Assembly (NCBI GenBank): GCA_016463045.1
Contig: JAEMSB010000078.1
Location: forward strand, 1,241 to 6,822
Direction of reading: 5' to 3'
DNA length: 5,582 nucleotides
From: Niveispirillum sp.
Lineage (GTDB): Bacteria; Pseudomonadota; Alphaproteobacteria; Azospirillales; Azospirillaceae
Shown here in pieces: positions 1 to 5,582 of this stretch (position 1 is its first letter; every line of letters begins with the position of its first letter). The notes beneath the pieces were generated by a model, which was not told the origin of the DNA, made no database searches, and saw nothing but the letters and a program-made list of their open reading frames with translations. The position numbers were made by a program, and so were the translations under genes.

Positions 1-1233
1 CGTGTTGTAGAAGCCCGCCGTCTCCGTCACCTGCTCACGGAAGCGCATCATGCCTTCCGGGCTGTCGTGGAACCACCAGGCGGGGCCCAGCTTCAGGGTC
101 GGGTAATGGCCGGCCAGCGGCGCCAACTCACGCGCATAGGTCGTCTCATCCAGGGTGAACAGGATGATCGACAGGCGCGTGTCATTGCCATAGCGGTCCA
201 GCAACGGCTTCAACGCGCGGATATAGTCAGTGCGCGACGGAACGTCGGCACCCTTGTCGCGCCCGAACCGTTCGAACACCTGGCCATTATGGTTACGGAA
301 GGCGCCGGGATGGATCTGCATCACCAGACCATCCTCAATGCTCATGCCCGCCATTTCGGTCAGCATCTGGCCCCGGAACGTCTCCGCATCCGCCGCCGTG
401 ACATCGCCCTTCAACACCTTCTGGAACAGCTTTTCGGCGTCGGCGGGCGACAGGTTGGCGGTGTTGGCCGTGATGTGACCATGGTCACTGCTGGTCGTGC
501 CGACCTTCATGAAATCCTGACGGCGCTTGCGATGCGCGTTCAGATAGCCCTTCCAGCTATAGACATCCTCGCCCGTCACCTCGGCAAAGGCGCGCATGGC
601 GGTGGGGAATTGTTCATGTTCGGGATCAATCACCGCATCGGGGCGATAAGCGGAAATGACCCGCCCGCCCTTCCAACCGCTTTCCAGCACCTTGTGATGA
701 TGGTCCAGCGTGTCGGTCGGCCCCTCTGTGGTCGCGATCAGTTCGATGTTGAACCGTTCGAACAGGGCGCGGGGGCGGAATGCGTCGGTCTTCAGCGCTT
801 CATCGATGGTGTCATAGTAATGGTCAGCGGTGTCAGCCGACAGAGCGACATCGATGCCGAACACCTTGGTGAACACGAAATTCAGCCACAGCCAGCTGGG
901 CGTGGCGCGGAACAGGTGGAAGTTCGACGCGAAAATATGCCACGCCGCGCGCGGATCAGCCTTGGACGGGCCGGACCGGTCGCCCACGCCCACATCGCCC
1001 ATCGCGATGCCCTGGCTGTAGAGCATGCGGTAGACATAATGGTCGGGCGCCAGCAGCAATTCCGTTGGGTTGCCGAAATTGGCATTGCCCGCAAACCAGG
1101 ACGGGTCCGTATGCCCGTGCGGGCTGATGATCGGCAAATCCTTCACCAACTGATACAGCCGCCGCGCGATGGCGCGCGTGCCGGGCTCAGCGGGGAACAG
1201 GCGGTCATCATGCAGGGCCAAAGGCTTGGACAT
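1..1233 (-). CDS. uxaC: Uronate isomerase (glucuronate isomerase), C-terminus cut by the window edge
   Basis: Cytoplasmic enzyme of hexuronate breakdown that interconverts D-glucuronate and D-fructuronate, and D-galacturonate and D-tagaturonate. It belongs to the amidohydrolase superfamily (TIM barrel, one metal). I translated 411 codons with no stop; the family is usually about 470 residues, so roughly 60 C-terminal residues lie beyond position 1. The N-terminus begins MSKPLALHDDRLF. Family landmarks seen are SPHGHTDP (residues 37-44, metal ligands H39 and H41), the LLLAPDHYVYRML stretch (59-71), ATTEGPTDTLDHHH (167-180), MQIHPGAFRNHNG (305-317, conserved H308) and LGPAWWFHDSPEGM (382-395). 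The visible end, TAGFYNT, is where the family continues into a G-F-N-D-D segment carrying the last metal-binding Asp, which is outside the window. The ATG is supported by AAGG (1242-1245 on the complement) 8 bases upstream. The gene is divergent from the small gene at 1468 and probably starts a uronate operon running left, which I cannot see. Confidence 0.97.
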   Translation of the reverse strand, partial: MSKPLALHDDRLFPAEPGTRAIARRLYQLVKDLPIISPHGHTDPSWFAGNANFGNPTELLLAPDHYVYRMLYSQGIAMGDVGVGDRSGPSKADPRAAWHIFASNFHLFRATPSWLWLNFVFTKVFGIDVALSADTADHYYDTIDEALKTDAFRPRALFERFNIELIATTEGPTDTLDHHHKVLESGWKGGRVISAYRPDAVIDPEHEQFPTAMRAFAEVTGEDVYSWKGYLNAHRKRRQDFMKVGTTSSDHGHITANTANLSPADAEKLFQKVLKGDVTAADAETFRGQMLTEMAGMSIEDGLVMQIHPGAFRNHNGQVFERFGRDKGADVPSRTDYIRALKPLLDRYGNDTRLSIILFTLDETTYARELAPLAGHYPTLKLGPAWWFHDSPEGMMRFREQVTETAGFYNT

Positions 1234-1278
1234 CGAAAACACCTTAGGGGCGCGAAAAACCGGGATGGTCGCGCTTTC

Positions 1279-1309
1279 ATTAGGTAACCGGTGTCATGAC
1301 AGAAGGCAA
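1279..1309 (-). promoter_or_regulatory. Tentative promoter of the uronate isomerase gene
   Basis: On the minus strand, a TTGCCT element (complement of 1304-1309) is followed after 17 bases by TACCTA (complement of 1281-1286). CCTAAT (complement of 1279-1284) is an alternative -10 at a 19-base spacing. The -35 matches the sigma-70 consensus at four of six positions and the -10 is weak, so this is only the best candidate in the gap. It would give a 5' leader of about 40 bases. The operator-like sequence at 1283-1296 overlaps the -10 and spacer, which is where a repressor usually binds. Confidence 0.3.
1283..1296. promoter_or_regulatory. Candidate LacI-family operator upstream of uxaC
   Basis: The sequence GGTAACCGGTGTCA is centred on CCGG. 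Its left half (GGTAACCGGT) is half of the perfect dyad GGTAACCGGTTACC, and its right half (ACCGGTGTCA) is half of TGACACCGGTGTCA. Short dyads with a central CG are typical of LacI-family repressor sites, and sugar-acid genes are common targets of that family. The dyad as written is imperfect: only some positions outside the ACCGGT core pair. The site lies 50-63 bases upstream of the uxaC start. The regulator is not in the window, so its family is inferred. Confidence 0.35.
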
Positions 1310-1467
1310 CAGGATTAATTGCCAGGGCCACGGATTTTTCCGCCTTGTCTATCGCAAACCAGTTTCAGAATTTGGGGCGGCGGGCCGGGCCTGTTCGGGC
1401 GGGAAATCCGGCATCCCGCTTGCCAGCGGCGGGGCAGCGGCGTATTGCTCCATGCTTAATGAATTGG

Positions 1468-1851
1468 ATGGTGGCCCCGTTGCGTCTTTCCCTCTCCCGA
1501 TGGCGTTTACTGCTGCTGGCGGCCTTTGTGCTGCTGGTCGGCGCCATGGGTGGCGGCGATGCGGTGGCACGCGCCGGGATCGGGCGCATTGCTGGCGAAT
1601 GCCCGGTTTCGGGGACATGTGACCAGCGCCTGACCACACCGGCACAGCCCGCCCTGATCCAGATTGCCCTGCGCATCGATGGCAAGGCCCTGACCGGCGG
1701 CGGTGCCGGGCTGGCCGCTCTACCGGGCGGCAATGGGCTTCCAGCCTCTATCCAGACCGGCATGCCGGCGGAAAAGGGCGCGTCCGCCCCCCTGCCCCGC
1801 AAGGCAATCAGCACGCCCGGCCAGCCGCGCGGGCCACCAGCGGGCCATTAA
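1468..1851 (+). CDS. Small probable exported protein of unknown function
   Basis: I do not recognise this protein. Starting at 1468 it has 127 residues: a basic N-terminus (R6, R11, R13), a hydrophobic core (about residues 14-30, LLLLAAFVLLVGAMGGG) and a possible signal peptidase site after DAVA (residue 34). The predicted mature part has one cysteine pair spaced by five residues (C45, C51 in CPVSGTC), then a short hydrophobic stretch (PALIQIALRIDG, 61-72), and ends in a Gly/Ala/Pro-rich tail. It is probably periplasmic or surface-attached. Neither the ATG at 1468 nor the in-frame ATG at 1459 (130 residues) has a clear Shine-Dalgarno sequence. Third codon positions are GC-rich, but the opposite strand has an open frame sharing those positions, so codon bias does not settle the strand. 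The signal peptide favours this one. The gene ends 75 bases before secDF and might be cotranscribed with it. Confidence 0.5.
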   Translation: MVAPLRLSLSRWRLLLLAAFVLLVGAMGGGDAVARAGIGRIAGECPVSGTCDQRLTTPAQPALIQIALRIDGKALTGGGAGLAALPGGNGLPASIQTGMPAEKGASAPLPRKAISTPGQPRGPPAGH

Positions 1852-1926
1852 CGCCTGCGCTTTCACCAATTCCCGTGATCACCAGGGCGCGGCCAATGGG
1901 CCGCCGCCGATGATCGGATAAATCCC

Positions 1927-4470
1927 ATGCTTAAATTCTCCCGTCTGCAGACCATCGCCATTCTGGTGATCTGCTTCCTGGGCAGTGCGCTGGCCATCCC
2001 CAGTCTGGTGGGCCCGCACAACATGCCCTCCTGGCTGCCCATGCGCCATTTCAACCTGGGCCTTGACCTTCAGGGCGGTTCCTATCTGCTGCTGGAGGTC
2101 GATGCCGAAGCCGTAAAGCGCGAGCGGCTGGAAAATGCCGTGGACGAAGTGCGAGGCCTGCTGCGCACCGCCGATCTGCGCGTTGCCGGTGTCGGCGTGG
2201 AAGGCAGCGGTCTGGTCGTGCGGCTGGCCGATCCCGGCGATGCGGCCCGCGTCACCGACGCCCTGCGCCCCCTGACCCAGGCCTCCCTGCCCGGTGAGAT
2301 CGCCGATTTCACCCTGGTGCCCGAGGCCGGTCGCCTGCGACTTGATTTCGGTCAGCAGGCCCTGACCAACCGCGTCAGCAAGGCCGTCGACCAGTCGCTG
2401 GAGATCGTGCGCCGCCGTATCGACGAGACGGGCGTGAACGAGCCCATCGTGGCCCGCCAGGGTGCGAGCCGTGTGCTGGTGCAGCTGCCGGGCGTGACCG
2501 ATCCGGGCCGTATCAAGCGGCTGCTGGGTCAGACCGCCAAGATGACCTTCCATCTGGTGGGTGACGCGACGGTGGCGCCGGGTTCATCCGCACCGCCGGG
2601 CTTTGAATGGCTGCAGAACAGCGACCGGGGTGCCGGTGGCGGTCAGGTCCTGGTCCGCAAGCGTGTCGAGGTGGATGGTGCCACCCTGACCGATGCCCAG
2701 CCCAGCGCCGACCCGCAATCGGGCCGCTGGGTCGTGTCCTTCAGCTTTGACAGCATCGGCGCCCGCCGCTTTGCCGACATCACCAAGGCCAATGTCGGTC
2801 GGCCCTTTGCCATCGTGCTGGACGGTCGTGTCATTTCCGCCCCGGTTATCAATGAGCCGATCCTGGGCGGACGCGGACAGATCAGCGGCAATTTCACGGC
2901 CCAGACGGCCACCGAACTAGCCGTTCTGCTGCGCGCCGGTGCCCTTCCCGCCCCGCTGACAGTGGTGGAAGAACGGTCCATCGGACCGGAACTGGGTGCC
3001 GACAGCATCAAGGCCGGCGTCATTTCCTGTATCGTCGGCGTTGTTCTGGTCTTTGCCTATATGTGGCTGACCTATGGCTTCTTTGGCCTGATCGCCAATG
3101 CGGCCCTAGTGTTTAACCTGTTCCTGACGCTGTCGTGCCTGGCCATGCTGGAAGCGACCCTGACCCTGCCCGGCATTGCGGGTGTGGTGCTGACGCTCGG
3201 CATGTCGGTGGACGCCAACATCCTGATCAATGAGCGTATCCGCGAAGAGTTGCGCAAGGGCAAGACGGCCCTGTCCGCGCTGGAAACGGGCTATATCAAG
3301 GCCCGTGGCACCATCATGGACAGCAACCTGACCACCCTGATCAAGATGGTCCTGCTCTATGTGGTCGGCACGGGTTCGGTGAAGGGCTTTGCCGTCACCA
3401 CTTCGCTGGGCATCATCACGTCGATGTTCACGGCCACGGTCGTGGCCCGCCTGCTGACCGCCATCTGGTACAAGCGCACCCGTTCCAAGGAACTGCCCGT
3501 CTTCGGTCCCATCAAGCTGAAGACCGCCGGCATGAAGATCAACTTCATGAATGGCCGTCACGTCGGTCTGGCCGTGTCGGTGATCCTGTCCACCGCATCG
3601 GTGGTGATGTTCTTCAAGCCGGGCCTGAATTACGGCATCGACTTCGCCGGTGGCATCGTGATGGAGGTGCGGACGGCGGAAGCTACCGACTTCCCAAAGA
3701 TGCGGCAGGTGATGGAAGGCGTGAATGTCGGTCCTGTGGCCCTGCAGGCCTTTGGTACCGACCGTGACGTGATCCTGCGCATGGAGCGGCAGGAAGGGGC
3801 AGAAAGCAACCAGCAGGCCGCCATCAAGGCCGTGACCGCCGCCCTGGAGCAGAACTTCCCCGGTTCGGAGGTTCGGCGCGTTGAAGCGGTGGGTGCCTCA
3901 GTATCAGCAGAACTGTTCAGCGACGGCATGCTGGCGCTCGGTCTGGCCGCTTTCTTCATGCTGCTCTACATCACCTTCCGGTTCGAATGGCAGTTCGGCG
4001 TGGGTGCTGTGGTAACCATGATGCTGGACGTCACCAAGACCATCGGCTTCTACGCGCTGACCGGGTTGCAGTTCAACCTGACGGCGGTGGCGGCGATGCT
4101 GACCATCATGGGCTTCTCCATCAACGACAAGGTCGTGGTCTATGACCGCGTGCGCGAAAACCTGCGGCTTTACCGCAAGATGCCGCTGCGCGAGCTGATC
4201 GACCGCTCGATCAACGAGACCATGACCCGTACCATCAACACGAACATTGCCGTGTTCCTGTCGATCGTGCCGCTGGCCCTTTATGGCGGCGAGGCTCTGC
4301 GTGAATTCGCCTGGGCCCTGCTGTTCGGTATCCTGCTGGCCACCTCCTCCTCCATCTTCATCGCGGCCCCGATCCTGCTCTATCTGGGCGAGAACAGGCT
4401 GCGCAAGACCATGGATGCCGAGGACCCGCCCGGCAACGAAGGTGGCGAGGGTGAGGCCGCCAAGGCCTGA
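1927..4470 (+). CDS. secDF: Protein translocase subunit SecDF (SecD and SecF fused)
   Basis: Inner-membrane accessory motor of the Sec pathway. It uses the proton gradient to pull preproteins emerging from SecYEG into the periplasm. At 847 residues it is about the sum of SecD and SecF, and the family has 12 membrane segments. SecD half: membrane segment 1 (about 8-28), the LGLDLQGG motif (44-51), a large periplasmic domain to about residue 355, the GPELGADSIKAG motif (353-364), then five segments to about 515, with GMSVDAN (425-431) carrying the conserved intramembrane Asp D429. SecF half: first segment about 546-564, GIDFAGG (570-576), a periplasmic domain to about 660, and five more segments, with SINDKVVVYDRVREN (731-745) carrying D734. 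The acidic, Gly-rich tail (about 830-847) is cytoplasmic. A weak GGA (1916-1918) lies 8 bases before the ATG. No yajC gene is adjacent, although yajC often precedes secD. The reading frame is intact with no break at the fusion point. Confidence 0.97.
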   Translation: MLKFSRLQTIAILVICFLGSALAIPSLVGPHNMPSWLPMRHFNLGLDLQGGSYLLLEVDAEAVKRERLENAVDEVRGLLRTADLRVAGVGVEGSGLVVRLADPGDAARVTDALRPLTQASLPGEIADFTLVPEAGRLRLDFGQQALTNRVSKAVDQSLEIVRRRIDETGVNEPIVARQGASRVLVQLPGVTDPGRIKRLLGQTAKMTFHLVGDATVAPGSSAPPGFEWLQNSDRGAGGGQVLVRKRVEVDGATLTDAQPSADPQSGRWVVSFSFDSIGARRFADITKANVGRPFAIVLDGRVISAPVINEPILGGRGQISGNFTAQTATELAVLLRAGALPAPLTVVEERSIGPELGADSIKAGVISCIVGVVLVFAYMWLTYGFFGLIANAALVFNLFLTLSCLAMLEATLTLPGIAGVVLTLGMSVDANILINERIREELRKGKTALSALETGYIKARGTIMDSNLTTLIKMVLLYVVGTGSVKGFAVTTSLGIITSMFTATVVARLLTAIWYKRTRSKELPVFGPIKLKTAGMKINFMNGRHVGLAVSVILSTASVVMFFKPGLNYGIDFAGGIVMEVRTAEATDFPKMRQVMEGVNVGPVALQAFGTDRDVILRMERQEGAESNQQAAIKAVTAALEQNFPGSEVRRVEAVGASVSAELFSDGMLALGLAAFFMLLYITFRFEWQFGVGAVVTMMLDVTKTIGFYALTGLQFNLTAVAAMLTIMGFSINDKVVVYDRVRENLRLYRKMPLRELIDRSINETMTRTINTNIAVFLSIVPLALYGGEALREFAWALLFGILLATSSSIFIAAPILLYLGENRLRKTMDAEDPPGNEGGEGEAAKA

Positions 4471-4490
4471 TCCAGAAAGCCTGAAAAGAC

Positions 4491-4523
4491 AAAACCCCGG
4501 CACCGCAAGGCGCCGGGGTTTTT
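4491..4523. terminator. Bidirectional Rho-independent terminator between convergent genes
   Basis: The arm AAAACCCCGGC (4491-4501) pairs exactly over 11 bp with GCCGGGGTTTT (4512-4522). Inside it, an A-C mismatch and two C-G pairs close a GCAA (GNRA-type) tetraloop at 4505-4508. The plus strand continues with a T-run (TTTTTGTTT), and the minus strand leaves the stem as TTTTGTCTTTTC. It therefore lies 20 bases after the secDF stop and 17 bases after the cytochrome gene's stop on the other strand, and should end both transcripts. Confidence 0.92.
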
Positions 4524-4540
4524 GTTTGGGTCGTGAACGG

Positions 4541-5119
4541 TCATCCCGCTCGTTTGCGGCCCGTTAGCATGGATAGAAGCAGGTTCTCCCGGTGCAGCAG
4601 GCTGCTGACCAGCACACCGGCCAGATGCAGTCCCACCAGGACCAGGGTGCCATTGGCCAGCACCTCATGCGCTTCTTCCAGGAAGTGGCCATAGGGGCGC
4701 AGAGCCGGCACAGGATAGCGGGTCAGCAGGCCCAGCACCGCCGTGCCCAGCAGGGCGAACCATAGCGTCAGGGCCATGGCCCCACCGGCGGGATTATGGC
4801 CCAGATGCCGGTCGGCCCGGCGCTGCAACAGGGCGCGCAGATAAGCCAGAAGCCCGGCACCCGACGGGGCAAAGTCGCTGAACCGGGCATGGCTGCTGCC
4901 GATCAGGCCCCAGAGCGCGCGCAGGCCCACCAGGGCGATGATGGTAAGGCCCGCCGCCTCATGCACCGCCATCACCTCTTCCGCTGACAGCCAGGCCGTC
5001 AGAAACGCGGCGGCGATGCCCCAATGGATCAGGCGCAGCAGTGGGTCCCAGACCCGGACGGTACCGTGAGAAGGCGGGACATGCGTCCCCTGCCCCGCCG
5101 GGAGTGTCATGTCAGCCAT
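4541..5119 (-). CDS. Cytochrome b561-type di-haem membrane protein
   Basis: Inner-membrane b-type cytochrome of 192 residues in the bacterial cytochrome b561 / Ni,Fe-hydrogenase b-subunit-like family. These proteins pass electrons between the quinone pool and a partner across the membrane. Four membrane segments can be seen: about 28-46, 55-74, 113-133 and 153-176. Candidate haem ligands are H32 (RLIHW, segment 1), H53 (AVHEAAG, start of segment 2), H151 (EEAHEV) and H165 (VGLHLAG) near and within segment 4, enough for two bis-His haems b. No CXXCH haem c motif is present. The ATG at 5119 overlaps the TGA of the upstream PepSY gene by one base (TGATG), with GGAG (5128-5131 on the complement) 8 bases before it. 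This suggests translational coupling and roughly matched amounts of the two proteins. An ATG three codons later is possible but less well placed. The electron donor and acceptor cannot be read from the sequence. Confidence 0.9.
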   Translation of the reverse strand: MADMTLPAGQGTHVPPSHGTVRVWDPLLRLIHWGIAAAFLTAWLSAEEVMAVHEAAGLTIIALVGLRALWGLIGSSHARFSDFAPSGAGLLAYLRALLQRRADRHLGHNPAGGAMALTLWFALLGTAVLGLLTRYPVPALRPYGHFLEEAHEVLANGTLVLVGLHLAGVLVSSLLHRENLLLSMLTGRKRAG

Positions 5120-5424
5120 CAGTCGCGCTCCACCTTCAGGATCTCACCCGTGCGGGCATCGACATAAAGCTCCTGGCGCTGGCCGTCGGGACCGGTGGCC
5201 TTCACCTCCACCAGCCTGTCGCTTTTCCGCTCAACCGAGCGGGCATCGCGGTAGCCCTGGGCCGACAGCTTGTCCAGCAAAGCCGGCATGGACAGCGTAT
5301 CCGCTGCCATGGACGGCCCAGACATAGGCGCGGCACCGGTCCCGGCCCCTTGCGCATAGGCATAGGCACCGGCGGCCAGCGAACCGGCCAGAAGCAGACC
5401 GGCCAGGAGACGGGGGTAAGGCAT
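5119..5424 (-). CDS. Small periplasmic PepSY-domain protein
   Basis: A 101-residue exported protein with a signal peptide (MPYPRLLAGLLLAGSLAAGAY, probable cleavage after AYA at residue 24). A low-complexity linker rich in Gly, Ala, Ser and Met (25-45) leads to one PepSY-type domain (about 46-101). Its features are LLDKLSAQGYRDARSVE (49-65), an EVKATGPDG strand-turn (73-81) and the closing ELYVDARTGEILKVERD segment (85-101), typical of the family. PepSY domains are small periplasmic or membrane-linked modules of unsettled role, often encoded beside b-type cytochromes. The start at 5424 is chosen because AGGAAGGAA (5431-5439 on the complement) lies 6 bases upstream. A longer frame from 5487 would put 21 non-signal-like residues before the signal peptide and run through the direct repeat. 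It is the first gene of an operon with the cytochrome b561 gene. Confidence 0.88.
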   Translation of the reverse strand: MPYPRLLAGLLLAGSLAAGAYAYAQGAGTGAAPMSGPSMAADTLSMPALLDKLSAQGYRDARSVERKSDRLVEVKATGPDGQRQELYVDARTGEILKVERD

Positions 5425-5430
5425 GATGGG

Positions 5431-5439
5431 TTCCTTCCT
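5431..5439 (-). promoter_or_regulatory. Strong ribosome binding site that fixes the PepSY start
   Basis: AGGAAGGAA on the minus strand ends 6 bases before the ATG at 5424. It is the best Shine-Dalgarno sequence of the complete genes here and rules in favour of the shorter 101-residue protein. Confidence 0.8.
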
Positions 5440-5476
5440 GTTGGATCGATGATGGAACCGATCCTGACAGGGTCGC

Positions 5477-5493
5477 GCTGAACCCAAGCTGAA
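5477..5493 (-). promoter_or_regulatory. Direct repeat, candidate OmpR/PhoB-family response-regulator site
   Basis: On the minus strand TTCAGC-TTGGG-TTCAGC gives two identical 6-base half-sites (complements of 5488-5493 and 5477-5482) repeating every 11 bases, about one helical turn. That geometry is typical of tandem binding by winged-helix response regulators of the OmpR/PhoB family. The site lies 53-69 bases upstream of the PepSY start codon, a suitable place for an activator next to the promoter. I could not identify a convincing -10 element between the repeat and the gene. Confidence 0.45.
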
Positions 5494-5499
5494 TGCGCC

Positions 5500-5537
5500 G
5501 AAATAAGAAAAGCGGCCGGGAATATCCCCGGCCGCTT
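5500..5537 (-). terminator. Probable minus-strand Rho-independent terminator
   Basis: AAGCGGCCGGG (5510-5520) and CCCGGCCGCTT (5527-5537) form a perfect 11-bp stem with a 6-base loop. Read on the minus strand, the stem runs into TTTTCTTATTT, a T-rich tail. Read on the plus strand it is followed by TTGTCAGTAAAA, which is not a terminator tail. It would therefore stop transcription entering from the right, upstream of the PepSY promoter region. A minus-strand TGA (5539-5541) lies just before the hairpin and could end a gene outside the window. Confidence 0.55.
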
Positions 5538-5547
5538 GTCAGTAAAA

Positions 5548-5570
5548 CCGCTTCGGGAGGAACCCGGCGG
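5548..5570 (+). promoter_or_regulatory. Ribosome binding site inside a hairpin next to an ATG
   Basis: CCGC (5548-5551) pairs with GCGG (5567-5570), and CGGG (5554-5557) pairs with CCCG (5563-5566), with a TT bulge at 5552-5553. The loop AGGAA (5558-5562) carries the core of a GGGAGGA Shine-Dalgarno sequence, and the stem ends exactly at the ATG at 5571. Folding would hide part of the ribosome site and abut the start codon, so it could tune translation. The pairing is read by eye; no energy was calculated. Confidence 0.35.
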
Positions 5571-5582
5571 ATGGAAATCTTC
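5571..5582 (+). CDS. Possible start of a rightward gene, cut by the window edge
   Basis: An ATG at 5571 follows GGGAGGA (5555-5561) with 9 bases between, a good start signal. Only M-E-I-F can be read before the edge, far too little to identify a product. If real, the gene is divergent from the PepSY/cytochrome operon and shares its upstream region. The competing view is that the edge holds the 3' end of a minus-strand gene (stop at 5539-5541) whose terminator is the hairpin at 5510-5537. Confidence 0.35.

Noticed and set aside
67..1287. Plus-strand 406-codon open frame opposite uxaC
   Set aside because: It is antisense to a clear uronate isomerase with family motifs. Its translation is rich in Gln, Arg, His and Gly with no recognisable domain, as expected for a shadow frame in GC-rich coding DNA.
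1305..1323. GGCAA-N9-TTGCC inverted repeat near the uxaC promoter
   Set aside because: The 5-bp arms are short and expected by chance in this composition. It overlaps the -35 candidate, but I see no independent support as an operator.
1399..1419. GCGGGA-N9-TCCCGC hairpin before the small gene
   Set aside because: It has a short stem and a large loop with no T-run on either side, so it is not a terminator.
1296..1622. Plus-strand 108-codon frame overlapping the small gene's start
   Set aside because: It overlaps the better-supported frame, lacks a domain, and ends in Cys/Arg/Gly-rich low-complexity sequence.
1365..1814. Minus-strand 149-codon open frame opposite the small exported protein
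   Set aside because: It is Arg/Pro/Ala-rich with no signal sequence or domain, and it shares third codon positions with the plus frame, so its apparent codon bias is borrowed. The plus-strand signal peptide is the better support, though not decisive.
1879..2553. Minus-strand 224-codon frame opposite the start of secDF
   Set aside because: It is antisense to the well-conserved SecD N-terminal and periplasmic region; its Gly/His/Gln-rich composition is typical of shadow frames.
3904..4503. Minus-strand 199-codon frame opposite the end of secDF
   Set aside because: It is antisense to the conserved SecF membrane region and starts inside the terminator hairpin, and the translation is His/Gln/Gly-rich without motifs.
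5425..5487. Upstream extension of the PepSY protein to an ATG at 5487
   Set aside because: It would put a non-signal-like 21-residue stretch before a clear signal peptide and bypass a strong ribosome site for the ATG at 5424.

Overview
The window is GC-rich (about 65% or more by eye), with codons ending mostly in G or C. Its gene content (uronate isomerase, a one-piece SecDF, and a PepSY/cytochrome b561 pair) suits an alphaproteobacterium, perhaps a member of the Rhodospirillales. That placement is an inference from gene style; there is no rRNA or other marker to confirm it.

Layout from left to right. (1) Positions 1-1233, minus strand: the first 411 codons of a uronate isomerase gene (uxaC), cut by the left edge. 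(2) Positions 1234-1467: a short region between divergent genes. It holds a tentative uxaC promoter with a CCGG-centred, LacI-type operator candidate. (3) Positions 1468-1851, plus strand: a small gene of unknown function encoding a probable exported protein with a signal sequence and one cysteine pair. (4) Positions 1927-4470, plus strand: secDF, one 847-residue protein joining the SecD and SecF halves of the proton-driven Sec accessory motor. (5) Positions 4491-4523: a strong hairpin terminator with T-runs on both strands, shared by secDF and the convergent operon on its right. (6) Positions 4541-5424, minus strand: a two-gene operon in which a small periplasmic PepSY protein is followed, with a one-base TGATG overlap, by a di-haem cytochrome b561-type membrane protein. 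A 6-bp direct repeat with an 11-bp period lies 53-69 bases upstream and looks like an OmpR/PhoB-family regulator site. (7) Positions 5494-5582: an 11-bp hairpin that looks like a minus-strand terminator, then a well-formed ribosome binding site inside a second hairpin and an ATG at the right edge.

The genes form three unrelated units: hexuronate breakdown, protein export, and a membrane electron-transfer pair. I see no mobile element, CRISPR array, tRNA or rRNA, and no convincing undescribed multi-gene system. The parts most worth a second look are regulatory (the operator candidate at 1283-1296, the direct repeat at 5477-5493, and the hairpin-embedded ribosome binding site at 5548-5570), together with the unidentified exported protein and the isolated secDF.
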